From assembly GCA_963850525.1 (NCBI GenBank), contig CAWKLQ010000001.1, positions 310,001 to 374,000 on the forward strand: a stretch of 64,000 bases of DNA, in the 5' to 3' direction. Shown piece by piece: positions 54,907-63,170 of this stretch. The translations under genes were made by a program, and so were the position numbers. Numbering within the stretch: position 1 is the stretch's first letter; each line of letters begins with the position of its first letter. Below the pieces are notes generated by a model, which did no database searches, was not told the DNA's origin, and saw only the letters and a program-made list of their open reading frames with translations. The stretch is from JAEMQF01 sp963850525. GTDB lineage: Bacteria; Pseudomonadota; Gammaproteobacteria; Burkholderiales; Burkholderiaceae_C.

Positions 54907-55617
54907 ATGCGACAGGTTTTTCTGGACACGGAGACGACGGGGCTGACCCCCGGCAGCGGTGACCGCATCATCGAAATCGGTTGCGTGGAGATGCTGAACC
55001 GGCGCCTGTCGGGGCGCAATCTTCACTTCTACCTGAACCCGCAGCGCGCCAGCCACGAAGACGCGTTCAAGGTGCACGGCCTGAGCGACGAGTTCCTCGC
55101 CGACAAGCCGCTGTTTGCGGCCGTCGCGAAGCAGCTGCTCGAGTACCTCGAAGGCGCGGAAGTCATCATCCATAACGCCGAGTTCGATGTGGCATTTCTC
55201 GACGCTGAACTCGAACGCATCGCCAAGCCGAAATTCGAGCAGCACGTGGCGAGCATCACCGACAGCCTGATGCTCGCGCGCGAGATGTTCCCGGGCAAGT
55301 CGAATTCGCTCGACGCGCTGTGCAAGCGCCTCGAAGTTGACAATTCGGCGCGAACCTTGCACGGCGCCTTGCTCGACGCCGGGCTGCTCGCCGAGGTCTA
55401 CATCCGCCTGACGCGCGGCCAGGAGTCGCTCGTCATCGACGCGGGCGATTCCTTCGCGTCGTCGCCCGGGTTCGAAGCGATCGACCTGCGCGCGCTCGAA
55501 TTGCCCGTCATCGAAGCAGCGCCCGACGAACTGGCCGCCCACCACGCGATTCTCGCGGGTCTGGACAAGGCGAGCTCGGGCAAAGCGGTGTGGCGCGTCC
55601 CTGCAGCGACGCCTTGA
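54907..55617 (+). CDS. dnaQ: DNA polymerase III subunit epsilon (3'-5' proofreading exonuclease)
   Basis: A 236-residue DEDDh exonuclease. FLDTETTGL, HNAEFDVAFLDAEL and HGALLDAGLLAEVYI hold the acidic residues and the His. The C-terminal segment provides the link to the polymerase alpha subunit. Its spacing to lgt indicates co-transcription. It is followed by tRNA-Val. Confidence 0.94.
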   Translation: MRQVFLDTETTGLTPGSGDRIIEIGCVEMLNRRLSGRNLHFYLNPQRASHEDAFKVHGLSDEFLADKPLFAAVAKQLLEYLEGAEVIIHNAEFDVAFLDAELERIAKPKFEQHVASITDSLMLAREMFPGKSNSLDALCKRLEVDNSARTLHGALLDAGLLAEVYIRLTRGQESLVIDAGDSFASSPGFEAIDLRALELPVIEAAPDELAAHHAILAGLDKASSGKAVWRVPAATP

Positions 55618-55664
55618 GCCGTGGCACAATCCGGCTCCTTCCGCAGCCCCGGAAATTCCGATTC

Positions 55665-55739
55665 GGGCGGTTAGCTCAGGGGTAGAGCGCCTCGTTCACA
55701 CCGAGGAGGTCGCAGGTTCGAAACCTGCACCGCCCACCA
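55665..55739 (+). tRNA. tRNA-Val (anticodon CAC)
   Basis: 75 bases including encoded CCA. Acceptor GGGCGGT pairs with ACCGCCC, the D arm is AGCTCAGGGGTAGAGC, the anticodon stem CCTCG/CGAGG encloses TTCACAC (anticodon CAC), and the T arm is GCAGGTTCGAAACCTGC. All arms pair perfectly or nearly so. Confidence 0.96.
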
Positions 55740-55799
55740 GCAGTCGCTGCCGATGGAGTCCACGCTGGCCCGCGTGGCTGGCATCAGTCGACCTGCGCC

Positions 55800-56687
55800 T
55801 CAGGTCGCCGACCGGCCTTGCAACACCCGTTCCAGATTCGCGAGGACGCACGCCTGATGGTCAGGCACCAACTCGGCGGCGCAGACAACGACGCCAGACG
55901 GGGCTTCGGTTTGAACCGCGACGCCAAGCGTTGTCTGCGTGCGAACGGCGCGCGATACTGCGGCGAGCGCTGCCTTGCCCGCCTGCGCCGGCAATGCGTC
56001 CACGCGGCGCGGCCAAAAGCGCAGCGTCGTGCCGAGCAGCATGCAGGCCAGGCACAGTGCAAGAAGCATCTTGCTCGAGGCCGGCAGCTCGGGCCAGGCG
56101 GGCATCGCGGGCCACGCCATGGGCGCGATGCCCGACCAGACTTGAAGCTGGACGTCGTGAACATCGAAGTTGCGCAAGTTCACCAAACCCAGTTTGGGCG
56201 CAACAACTCTGTCGCCGCGGAAAGTCAACGGGCCGCTGCTCGCAGTCAAGGTCACGCGCTGGCGCGCCGCCGTGGCCGTGCTCACCAGGCCGGGGACGTC
56301 CATCAGTACCTCACGCTTTTCTCCTGGCGCCTCGCCCTGAATCTCCCAACCGGCTTGCCACTGGGCGAAGACTTCTCCTGCCGCCTGGGCGCTGCCGGAA
56401 ATTGAGAACACCAGGGTATACGGGTTGTGGCCGTCGCCGGCGCGCTGCTGCGGGCCGACCCAGGGCAACAGGTCGGCGAAGCGCGACCCGTCGCGGCGCG
56501 TTTCGTCAAGCGCGGCACCCGCCGCCAGCGCCGCGTAGCGCTCGATCGCCTCCATCGGCAACTGGTACTCGGCGACCAGCGTTCGACCGTGGGCCGGGGG
56601 TTCGCTGGGCATGGACACCCGCGTTGTCGCCGCGAAGATGCCCACGGCAATCAGCAGTCCCCACCAAAAATGCGGCCTTGCGAGCAC
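55800..56687 (-). CDS. Hypothetical protein with two membrane segments
   Basis: A 295-residue protein. Membrane segment near residues 5-22 (FWWGLLIAVGIFAATTRVSM), a periplasmic-like region of about 170 residues, a second hydrophobic segment (MLLALCLACMLLGTTLRFW) and a C-terminal cytoplasmic-like part of about 75 residues. Start GTG 56687 has GGAGGGG upstream; longer upstream readings are low-complexity GC noise. No family recognised. It follows tRNA-Val on the opposite strand; a 163-base gap separates it from the CoA transferase. Confidence 0.65.
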   Translation of the reverse strand: MLARPHFWWGLLIAVGIFAATTRVSMPSEPPAHGRTLVAEYQLPMEAIERYAALAAGAALDETRRDGSRFADLLPWVGPQQRAGDGHNPYTLVFSISGSAQAAGEVFAQWQAGWEIQGEAPGEKREVLMDVPGLVSTATAARQRVTLTASSGPLTFRGDRVVAPKLGLVNLRNFDVHDVQLQVWSGIAPMAWPAMPAWPELPASSKMLLALCLACMLLGTTLRFWPRRVDALPAQAGKAALAAVSRAVRTQTTLGVAVQTEAPSGVVVCAAELVPDHQACVLANLERVLQGRSAT

Positions 56688-56850
56688 TTGTCCCCTCCGA
56701 ATCGCACGGCCGCGCCGCTTTGTATGCAGGCCAATTGTCGGGACGTGCCGGCCGCGGCGCCAACCCCGAAATGAGGGCTGGCGTGCTGCCTGAAGTTGGC
56801 CTGAATTCCGCCGCGCCGGCTCGATTCCGCGTGGCTGCCGGCGCGCTGAT

Positions 56851-58095
56851 TCAGCTCGGCGGGCCGGTGCGCGGCGGCACTGCGCTAAACGCGCCGGCGG
56901 CGCGCAGCTGCTCACGCGCTGCAGCGTCGAGCTGCAAGACGTCGTGCAGTACGTCGGCCGTGTGCTCGCCCACGCCGGGCACCCAGGCGCGCATGTGCGA
57001 GGGCGTGCCGCTCATCTGCCACGGCGCGTTCACACCGGTGAACGCGCCTGCGGCGTCGGCCACCGCGCTGAACAGGCCACGCTCGCGCAAATGGGCGTCG
57101 CCCAGCGCGTCGCCGGGGTCGTTGTAGGCGGCGCAGGGAACCCCGCCGGCGTCCAGGGCGCGTTGGCATTCGGCCAAGGTGCGCGCGGCGGTCCACGCTT
57201 CGACGACGCCCATCATCGCGTGCCAATTCGCATTGCGCGCGGGCAGCGTCGCAAAGCGCGGGTCGTCGCGCAACTGCGCCAGACCCGTGACTTCGCACAG
57301 CGCGTCGAAGTTGCGCTGCGTGATCGGCGCGATCAGCAAGTCGCCGTCGCGTGCGCGAACCGGCCCGTAAGTCGGGCGCGCCGTCTTGACGGGGAACTGC
57401 GCCTCCTGCACTTCGTAAATCATCAGGTTCAGCATGCTGTCCATCAAGGCGACGTCGATGCGCTGCCCGAGGCCCGTGCGATGGCGCTGCACCAGCGCGG
57501 TCTGGATCGCGGAACACGCGTAAAGCCCGCCCAGCACGTCAGCAACGAACACGGCGCCCGGCGCAGGGCGCTCCCGGTCGCCGGCGTAACGCATCAGGCT
57601 GCGATCGAAGCCGCTCGCGGCTTGCACCATCATTGCGTAGGCGGCCAGCCCGGCGCTCGGGCCGGTCTGGCCGTAGCCGGAAATCGAGCAGTAGATCAGC
57701 TTCGGGTTCAGCGCTGCGAGCGCTTCGAAGCCCAGGCCGAGCCGCTCCATCACGCCGGGGCGAAAGTTCTCGACGAGCACGTCGCATTCCTGAGCGAGAC
57801 TTCGCACCAGCGCGAGCGCCTGCGGATTCTTCAGGTCGAGCGCAACGCTGCGCTTGCCCGCGTTGAGCTGACCGAAGTAGACGCTGTACTGACCGTCGGC
57901 ACCCGGGCGCAGCGGTGCGCGCTGGCGCATGTCGTCGCCTTCGGGAGGTTCGATCTTGATGACGTCGGCGCCCAGGTCGGCGAGCAGGCGCGTGCAGTAC
58001 GGGCCGGCGAGCATGATCGAGAAGTCGAGAATCCGCAGGCCGGCGAGGGCGCCGTCTTGCGTTGACGCGGGGTGGGTGGCGGCGACGCTTGGCAT
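56851..58095 (-). CDS. CaiB/BaiF family CoA transferase
   Basis: A 414-residue class III CoA transferase. RILDFSIMLAGPYCTRLLAD is the N-terminal signature, and the catalytic Asp is in FVADVLGG. NFRPGVMERLGLG and GQRIDVALMDSML follow. ATG 58095 (MPSVAATH) was preferred; an ATG at 58131 adds 12 residues. The gene is divergent from an acyl-CoA dehydrogenase. Such enzymes move CoA between carboxylates. Confidence 0.9.
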   Translation of the reverse strand: MPSVAATHPASTQDGALAGLRILDFSIMLAGPYCTRLLADLGADVIKIEPPEGDDMRQRAPLRPGADGQYSVYFGQLNAGKRSVALDLKNPQALALVRSLAQECDVLVENFRPGVMERLGLGFEALAALNPKLIYCSISGYGQTGPSAGLAAYAMMVQAASGFDRSLMRYAGDRERPAPGAVFVADVLGGLYACSAIQTALVQRHRTGLGQRIDVALMDSMLNLMIYEVQEAQFPVKTARPTYGPVRARDGDLLIAPITQRNFDALCEVTGLAQLRDDPRFATLPARNANWHAMMGVVEAWTAARTLAECQRALDAGGVPCAAYNDPGDALGDAHLRERGLFSAVADAAGAFTGVNAPWQMSGTPSHMRAWVPGVGEHTADVLHDVLQLDAAAREQLRAAGAFSAVPPRTGPPS

Positions 58096-58230
58096 CGGCG
58101 CATGCTGCACCAAGACTGCAGCGCGCAGCATGGCCTCATGCGCACAGATGCTGTGCCGCGTCCATGGCTAGGCCGATTGCGGGGCTGGCCGCAGACTGGC
58201 GCTCCGTCCCGCATCGCCGTCGCCTCCCGC

Positions 58231-59379
58231 ATGAAATTCACCGAAGAACAACTCGCGTTTCGCGACAGTGTGCAGCGCATGGCGGAAAAACACGTCGCGC
58301 CGATTGCTGCCGAAGTCGACGAGAAAGATCGCTTCCCGCTGGAGCTGGTGAAGCTGTTCGGCGAGATGGGGCTGATGCAGCTGTGGGTGCCCGAGCGCTA
58401 CGGCGGCCCCGAAGGCAACTTGACGATGATGTGCATCGCGCGTGAAGAGATCTCGCGCTTCTCGCCGGCGTGCGGCTCGATCGCGGGGCTGAACACGATG
58501 TTCATCATGCCGCTGCTGCACTTCGGATCTGAAGAACAGCGCCAGCGCTTCTTGCCCGTTGTTGCGAAAGGTGGCGTCGTCACCGCGATCGCGATCTCCG
58601 AGCCGCAGGCCGGCTCCGACGTGAGCGCAATGAGCACCCGCGCCGTGCGCGACGGCGACAGTTACGTCATCAACGGCCGCAAGCAGTGGTGCAGTTACGG
58701 CGTCGCTGCGGAGTTCATCCTGCTCATGGCGCGCACCAGCGGCACGACGGGAGCCGAGGGCATCAGCGCCTTCGTCATCGAGCCGAAGAAAATGCCCGGC
58801 ATCACGTTCGGCCGCCACGAGCGCAAGATGGGTTGGCGCGGCGCGCCGAACACGCCGATCTTTCTGGACAACGTGCGCGTGCCCATCGAGAACCTGGTGG
58901 GCATCGAGGGCAAGGGCTTCAAGGCGTCAATGCGTGCGCTGGACCTGAACCGCCCGACGATCGGCGCGCAGGCGGTGGGCCTGGCGCAGGGCGCGCTCGA
59001 CGCGTCGGTCGCGTACGCGAAAGAGCGCAAGCAGTTCAAGCGCAGCATTGCCGAGTTCCAGGGCATCCAGTTCATGCTCGCCGACATGGTGATCAACATC
59101 GAGGCGGCACGCGCCCTCGTCTACGAGTGCGCACGCGCCGGCGACGAAGGCGATTGGGAGCGCCTGAACGTGCTCGCCAGCATGGCCAAGTGTTTCGGCA
59201 GCGACATGGCGATGAAAGTCACGACCGACGCGGTGCAGATCTTCGGCGGTTACGGCTACACCATGGACTATCCCGTCGAGCGCATGATGCGCGACGCGAA
59301 GCTGGCGCAGATCTTCGAAGGCACGAACCAGATCCAGCGCATGGTGATCGCGCGGCATTTGTTGAGAGCCGATCGATGA
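58231..59379 (+). CDS. Acyl-CoA dehydrogenase (short/branched-chain type)
   Basis: A 382-residue FAD enzyme with the canonical C-terminus: FGGYGYTMDYPVERMMRDAK and IFEGTNQIQRMVIARHLL, the catalytic Glu lying in EGTNQ. AISEPQAGSDVSAMSTRA is the flavin loop. ATG 58231 was chosen since homologues begin MKFTEEQ; upstream readings are not conserved. Repeat R6 follows, then a Bug receptor. Confidence 0.92.
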   Translation: MKFTEEQLAFRDSVQRMAEKHVAPIAAEVDEKDRFPLELVKLFGEMGLMQLWVPERYGGPEGNLTMMCIAREEISRFSPACGSIAGLNTMFIMPLLHFGSEEQRQRFLPVVAKGGVVTAIAISEPQAGSDVSAMSTRAVRDGDSYVINGRKQWCSYGVAAEFILLMARTSGTTGAEGISAFVIEPKKMPGITFGRHERKMGWRGAPNTPIFLDNVRVPIENLVGIEGKGFKASMRALDLNRPTIGAQAVGLAQGALDASVAYAKERKQFKRSIAEFQGIQFMLADMVINIEAARALVYECARAGDEGDWERLNVLASMAKCFGSDMAMKVTTDAVQIFGGYGYTMDYPVERMMRDAKLAQIFEGTNQIQRMVIARHLLRADR

Positions 59380-59391
59380 AGTGCACACGCT

Positions 59392-59472
59392 GTCATCCCG
59401 GCGAACGCCGGGATCCACTCTTCACATGGCGCAAGAATCACCGCAATGGATCCCGGCGTTCGCCGGGATGAC
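59392..59472. repeat. REPIN-like paired palindrome, copy R6
   Basis: Arms at 59392-59417 and 59447-59472, identical in arm sequence to R1. The right arm ends 17 bases before the ATG of the Bug receptor gene at 59490, directly before its AGGAGA. Confidence 0.85.
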
Positions 59473-59489
59473 AGAGCGCAGGAGACACG

Positions 59490-60443
59490 ATGAGAACATT
59501 GCTCGCCAGTTTGCTGCTGGTACCCGTTTTCGCGCTGGCCCAGGGCTACCCGAGCCGCCAGATCCAGATGTTGATTCCGTACCCGGCGGGAGGCACGACC
59601 GACGTGATGGCGCGTGCCCTGCAGGAGCCGATGCAAAAGGCACTCGGGCAGACCATCATCGTCGAGAACAAGAGCGGCGCCTCGGGCGTGCTCGCGGCGC
59701 GCGAAGTCGCGCGTGGCAAGCCCGACGGGCACGCCTTGCTCTTCATCAACAGCGGCATCGTCGCGGTGACTCCGCACGTGCAGAAAGACGCGGGCTTTGA
59801 CGGCGTGAAAGACTTCGCGCCGGTCGCCCTGGTGACGATGGCGCCGCTGTTCGTCATCGTTCCCGGGAATCTGCCGGTGACCGACCTGCGCAGCTACATC
59901 GACCACATGAAGAAGCAGGCCGCGCCGGCGGCCTACGCGTCGGCAGGCGTCGGCTCGTTCGGCCATCTGGCGAGCGAACTCTTCATCAAGGCCGCCGGCC
60001 TGAACATGACGCATGTGCCGTATCGCGGCCAGGCGCCCACCACCAACGCCGTGCTCACCGGCGAGGTGCAGCTGCTCATCACGAGCATGTCCGGTGCGAT
60101 GCGCGGATTCATCGACTCCGGCAAGCTCAAGCTTCTCGCCGTGACTGCCGGCGCGCCGTCGCCGCAGGCGGTGGGCGTGCCCACCGTGGGCAGCGTCTTG
60201 CCGGGTTATGCGGCAGAAACGTGGTTCGGTTTTGTCACGACCGCGGGAACGCCGCCCGAAGTGATCAACCGGCTGAACAGCGAGATCAACACCATCATGG
60301 GTACGCGCGAAATCGTCGAGAAGATGACAGGCCTCGGCCAACTCGTTCGCACCATGACGCCTGCGCAACTGGGCAGTCTGATCGCCGAAGACTCGGCGCG
60401 CTGGGGCCAGGTGGTTCGGGAGAACAACATCAGCGCGCAGTGA
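59490..60443 (+). CDS. Bug/TctC family periplasmic substrate-binding protein
   Basis: A 317-residue exported receptor. Signal MRTLLASLLLVPVFALAQG, then YPSRQIQMLIPYPAGG, VENKSGASG and KPDGHALLF. AGGAGA lies upstream of ATG 59490. Again no TctA/TctB nearby. It is set between acyl-CoA dehydrogenase and enoyl-CoA hydratase genes, with repeats on both sides. Confidence 0.88.
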   Translation: MRTLLASLLLVPVFALAQGYPSRQIQMLIPYPAGGTTDVMARALQEPMQKALGQTIIVENKSGASGVLAAREVARGKPDGHALLFINSGIVAVTPHVQKDAGFDGVKDFAPVALVTMAPLFVIVPGNLPVTDLRSYIDHMKKQAAPAAYASAGVGSFGHLASELFIKAAGLNMTHVPYRGQAPTTNAVLTGEVQLLITSMSGAMRGFIDSGKLKLLAVTAGAPSPQAVGVPTVGSVLPGYAAETWFGFVTTAGTPPEVINRLNSEINTIMGTREIVEKMTGLGQLVRTMTPAQLGSLIAEDSARWGQVVRENNISAQ

Positions 60444-60462
60444 AGCGCAAGCCGCCCAGCCT

Positions 60463-60560
60463 GTCATACCGGCGAAAGCCGGTATTCACTGTCGAGCGCG
60501 CCGAACAAGTTCGAAGAGCCATTGCTCGAATCGGTGGATCCCGGCTTTCGCCGGGATGAC
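60463..60560. repeat. REPIN-like paired palindrome, copy R7, with compensated change
   Basis: Arms at 60463-60488 and 60535-60560. The left stem is ATACCGGC/GCCGGTAT, the C-to-A and G-to-T changes pairing with each other. The right arm ends 25 bases before the hydratase ATG. Confidence 0.85.
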
Positions 60561-60585
60561 CGTCATTACAGGAAGTCCCAAAATC

Positions 60586-61395
60586 ATGTCCCGCTACGCC
60601 AACTACCACGACCTCAAGATCGAAGTGAGCAACAAGCTCGCCACCGTCACGATCAATCGACCTGATGCGCGCAACGCGATCAACCAGCGGCTGATCCGCG
60701 AACTGCGCTCGATCTGGGACGACTTGGCCGATGACCCGGCGGTATTCGCGGTGCTGCTCACCGGCGCGGGCAACTACTTCAGCGTGGGCGGCGACGTGAA
60801 AGCGATGTCGGAGCGCCCAGGGGGCGACGTGCTCGAAGAAGGCGAAGTGCACGACCCGATGATCAGCCGGCGCCTCGTGAACCGGCAGCTCGAACTCGAC
60901 AAGCCCGTCATCTGCGCGATCAACGGCGACGCCATCGGCCTGGCCGCGACGATTGCGCTGATGTGCGACATCACCGTGATGGCCGAAGACGCGCGCATCG
61001 GCGACAGCCACGTGAACAAGGTCGGGTTGGTGGCGGGCGACGGCGGCACCATCATCTGGCCCTTGCTGCTGGGCGTGAACAAGGCCAAGGAAATGCTCAT
61101 GCGCGGCACGCTGCTCAAGGGCCGCGAGGCCGAGCGCATCGGTCTGGTGAATCACTGCGTGCCCGCCGCCGAAGTCGTGGCCTTTGCACGCGCCATCGCC
61201 GAAGAACTCGCGCATGGCCCGGCGTGGGCGATCCGGTGGACCAAACTCTCGATCAACCAGATCCTCAAGGACCGCGTGAACCATCTGCTCGAAGCGTCGA
61301 TGGCGCTCGAGCAGGTGACCTTCGCCACGGCAGATCACAGGGAAGCGACTCGCGCGTTCAAGGAGAAGCGCAAGCCAAAGTTCACGGGAGGGTAG
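60586..61395 (+). CDS. Enoyl-CoA hydratase/isomerase family protein
   Basis: A 269-residue crotonase-fold protein: NYFSVGGDVKAM and GDAIGLAATIALMCDI are the oxyanion-hole segments, and NKVGLVAGDGGTIIWPLLLG the second region. The usual GG of the second loop is LA (IGLAAT). It starts at ATG 60586. The next gene, a DUF2848 protein, begins 20 bases after its stop. Confidence 0.88.
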   Translation: MSRYANYHDLKIEVSNKLATVTINRPDARNAINQRLIRELRSIWDDLADDPAVFAVLLTGAGNYFSVGGDVKAMSERPGGDVLEEGEVHDPMISRRLVNRQLELDKPVICAINGDAIGLAATIALMCDITVMAEDARIGDSHVNKVGLVAGDGGTIIWPLLLGVNKAKEMLMRGTLLKGREAERIGLVNHCVPAAEVVAFARAIAEELAHGPAWAIRWTKLSINQILKDRVNHLLEASMALEQVTFATADHREATRAFKEKRKPKFTGG

Positions 61396-61415
61396 AGTCC
61401 GCACCGGGACAGGCC

Positions 61416-62114
61416 ATGAAGCTCACATTTGCACTCGTCGACACGGCAACGCCGCGCGCGCTGACCCTCGACATTGGTTTGTTCGTCATTGCCGGGTGGG
61501 TGGGGCGTGACGTCGCCGCCACCGAACACCACATCGAGGAGCTGGCCGCGCTGGGCGTGAAGCGCCCGAGCAGGTACCCCCTCTACTACCGCGTTGCGGC
61601 CGATCAGCTGACGCAGGCACCGAAGATTCAAGTGCTGGGCGCGGATTCATCGGGCGAGGCCGAAGTCTTCGCGTTCTACGCCGAGGGCGAAATGTTCGTG
61701 AGCCTCGTCTCCGACCACACCGACCGCAAGCTCGAAGCGCAAGGCGTGGCCATTTCCAAACAAGTGTGCGCCAAGCCGGTGGCGCGAAGCGCGTGGCGTT
61801 ACGCCGACGTTGCGGCGCACTGGGACGATCTGGTCTTGCGCTCGACGATCGAGGAGGACGGCGAACCGGTCGTTTACCAGGAAGGCAAGCTTTCCGCACT
61901 GCGCCCACCTCCCGAATTGATCGCAGGTTACGGCCGCAGCGTGGGCGCGCAGACGAGTCGCCTGCCTGAGGGCAGCGCCATGAGCTGCGGCACGCTCTCG
62001 GCAATCGGCGGCGTGCGGCCGGCACAGTCTTTCACAATGGCATTGTTCGATCCGCGCCGCAACTGCAGTCTCACGCACCGCTATGCGGTCGAGGTGTTGC
62101 CGGTGATTTCCTGA
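61416..62114 (+). CDS. DUF2848 family protein
   Basis: A 232-residue soluble protein. The N-terminal FVIAGWVGRDVAATEHHIEE, SDHTDRKLEAQGVAISKQVC and VVYQEGKLSAL segments match DUF2848, which is distantly related to the fumarylacetoacetate hydrolase fold. The family often sits beside amidase genes, as here with the gene at 63171. Its reaction is not established. Confidence 0.8.
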   Translation: MKLTFALVDTATPRALTLDIGLFVIAGWVGRDVAATEHHIEELAALGVKRPSRYPLYYRVAADQLTQAPKIQVLGADSSGEAEVFAFYAEGEMFVSLVSDHTDRKLEAQGVAISKQVCAKPVARSAWRYADVAAHWDDLVLRSTIEEDGEPVVYQEGKLSALRPPPELIAGYGRSVGAQTSRLPEGSAMSCGTLSAIGGVRPAQSFTMALFDPRRNCSLTHRYAVEVLPVIS

Positions 62115-62129
62115 GGACCGGAGCCGGTC

Positions 62130-63110
62130 ATGAACGTTCGGTTCCTCGAGACTTTCGTCTGGCTTGCGCAGCTGCGCAACTTCCGCATGACCGCCGAGAA
62201 GCTGCACACGACGCAGGCGGCGGTGTCGAGCCGCATCGCGACGCTCGAGCAGGACTTCGGCGTGCGCCTGTTCGATCGCGGCGCACGCGACGTGACGCTC
62301 ACGCTGGACGGCAGCAAGGCGCTCGTCTACGCCGAGCGGCTGGTGCGCACCATGCAAGAGATGCGCGAGTCGATGGCGGACCGCACGCTCTATGCCGGAA
62401 CGGTACGCATCGGCGTCATCGAGTCGATCATCCACTCCTGGTTTCCGCAGTTCATGACGGCGGTGCACAAGAGCTATCCGCGCCTCGAGGTCGAGCTCTC
62501 CGACGACACGACGATTCACCTGATCGACCAGTTCTCGCGCGGCAACCTCGACCTGGTGTTGCAGACCGATTCGATCGTCGGCCCGATGGTGCAAAACCTG
62601 GCGCTGTGCGACCTGCCGCTGCGATGGGTCGGCGCGACGCACCTGGGCCTGCACAACGAGGCGCTCACCCTGCCCGATCTCGCGGCATTCCCGATCCTGA
62701 GCTTCTCGCGCAATTCGGGGCCGCACAAGTTCATCGAACGGCTTTTTGACCACCACGTGGGCAAGCCGGTGCGCGTGAATTGCATGACGTCGGCCTCGGC
62801 GATGGTGCGAATGGTCGTCGACGGTTTCGGCGTCGCGCTGCTGCCGCCGGCCATCATTGCGCGCGAGTTGCAGGAAGGCTCATTGCAATTGCTTAAAGTC
62901 GACATCGAGATGCCTGCGGTGCCGCTTGTCGCTTCGTTCCGAACGACTCCGGACAATCCCTTATACGAACAAATTGCGTTGCTCGCGCAAGACACTGCGC
63001 AGGCATTCGCACGTTCCGCGTCGGATGAAGTGGCGCGTGTTCCGATCGGCCTGCGCGACGCCGCTGCCTGGGAACTTGCGCGCCGCGCTGCGCCTCATCA
63101 GCAGAACTGA
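62130..63110 (+). CDS. LysR family transcriptional regulator
   Basis: A 326-residue regulator. Residues 1-60 form the winged helix-turn-helix (LRNFRMTAEKLHTTQAAVSS, then RIATLEQDFGVRLFDR); the rest is the periplasmic-binding-like effector domain with a longer C-terminus. It lies between the DUF2848 and amidase genes on the same strand and could control that unit. It is the only dedicated single-purpose regulator in the window besides the Ada-AlkA protein. Confidence 0.9.
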   Translation: MNVRFLETFVWLAQLRNFRMTAEKLHTTQAAVSSRIATLEQDFGVRLFDRGARDVTLTLDGSKALVYAERLVRTMQEMRESMADRTLYAGTVRIGVIESIIHSWFPQFMTAVHKSYPRLEVELSDDTTIHLIDQFSRGNLDLVLQTDSIVGPMVQNLALCDLPLRWVGATHLGLHNEALTLPDLAAFPILSFSRNSGPHKFIERLFDHHVGKPVRVNCMTSASAMVRMVVDGFGVALLPPAIIARELQEGSLQLLKVDIEMPAVPLVASFRTTPDNPLYEQIALLAQDTAQAFARSASDEVARVPIGLRDAAAWELARRAAPHQQN

Positions 63111-63170
63111 TCGCGGGCCACAGGTTTTTCTTGTTGGACAGTGCGAAACGCCTATTCGAGACTTGGGCGC

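Noticed and set aside
55665..55739. tRNA-Val as attachment site of a genomic island
   Set aside because: No integrase gene and no direct repeat of the tRNA 3' end were noticed on either side.
19424..60560. Palindromic repeats as a CRISPR array or insertion sequence
   Set aside because: Copies are 2-22 kb apart, in inverted pairs without regular spacers, and none encloses a transposase gene.
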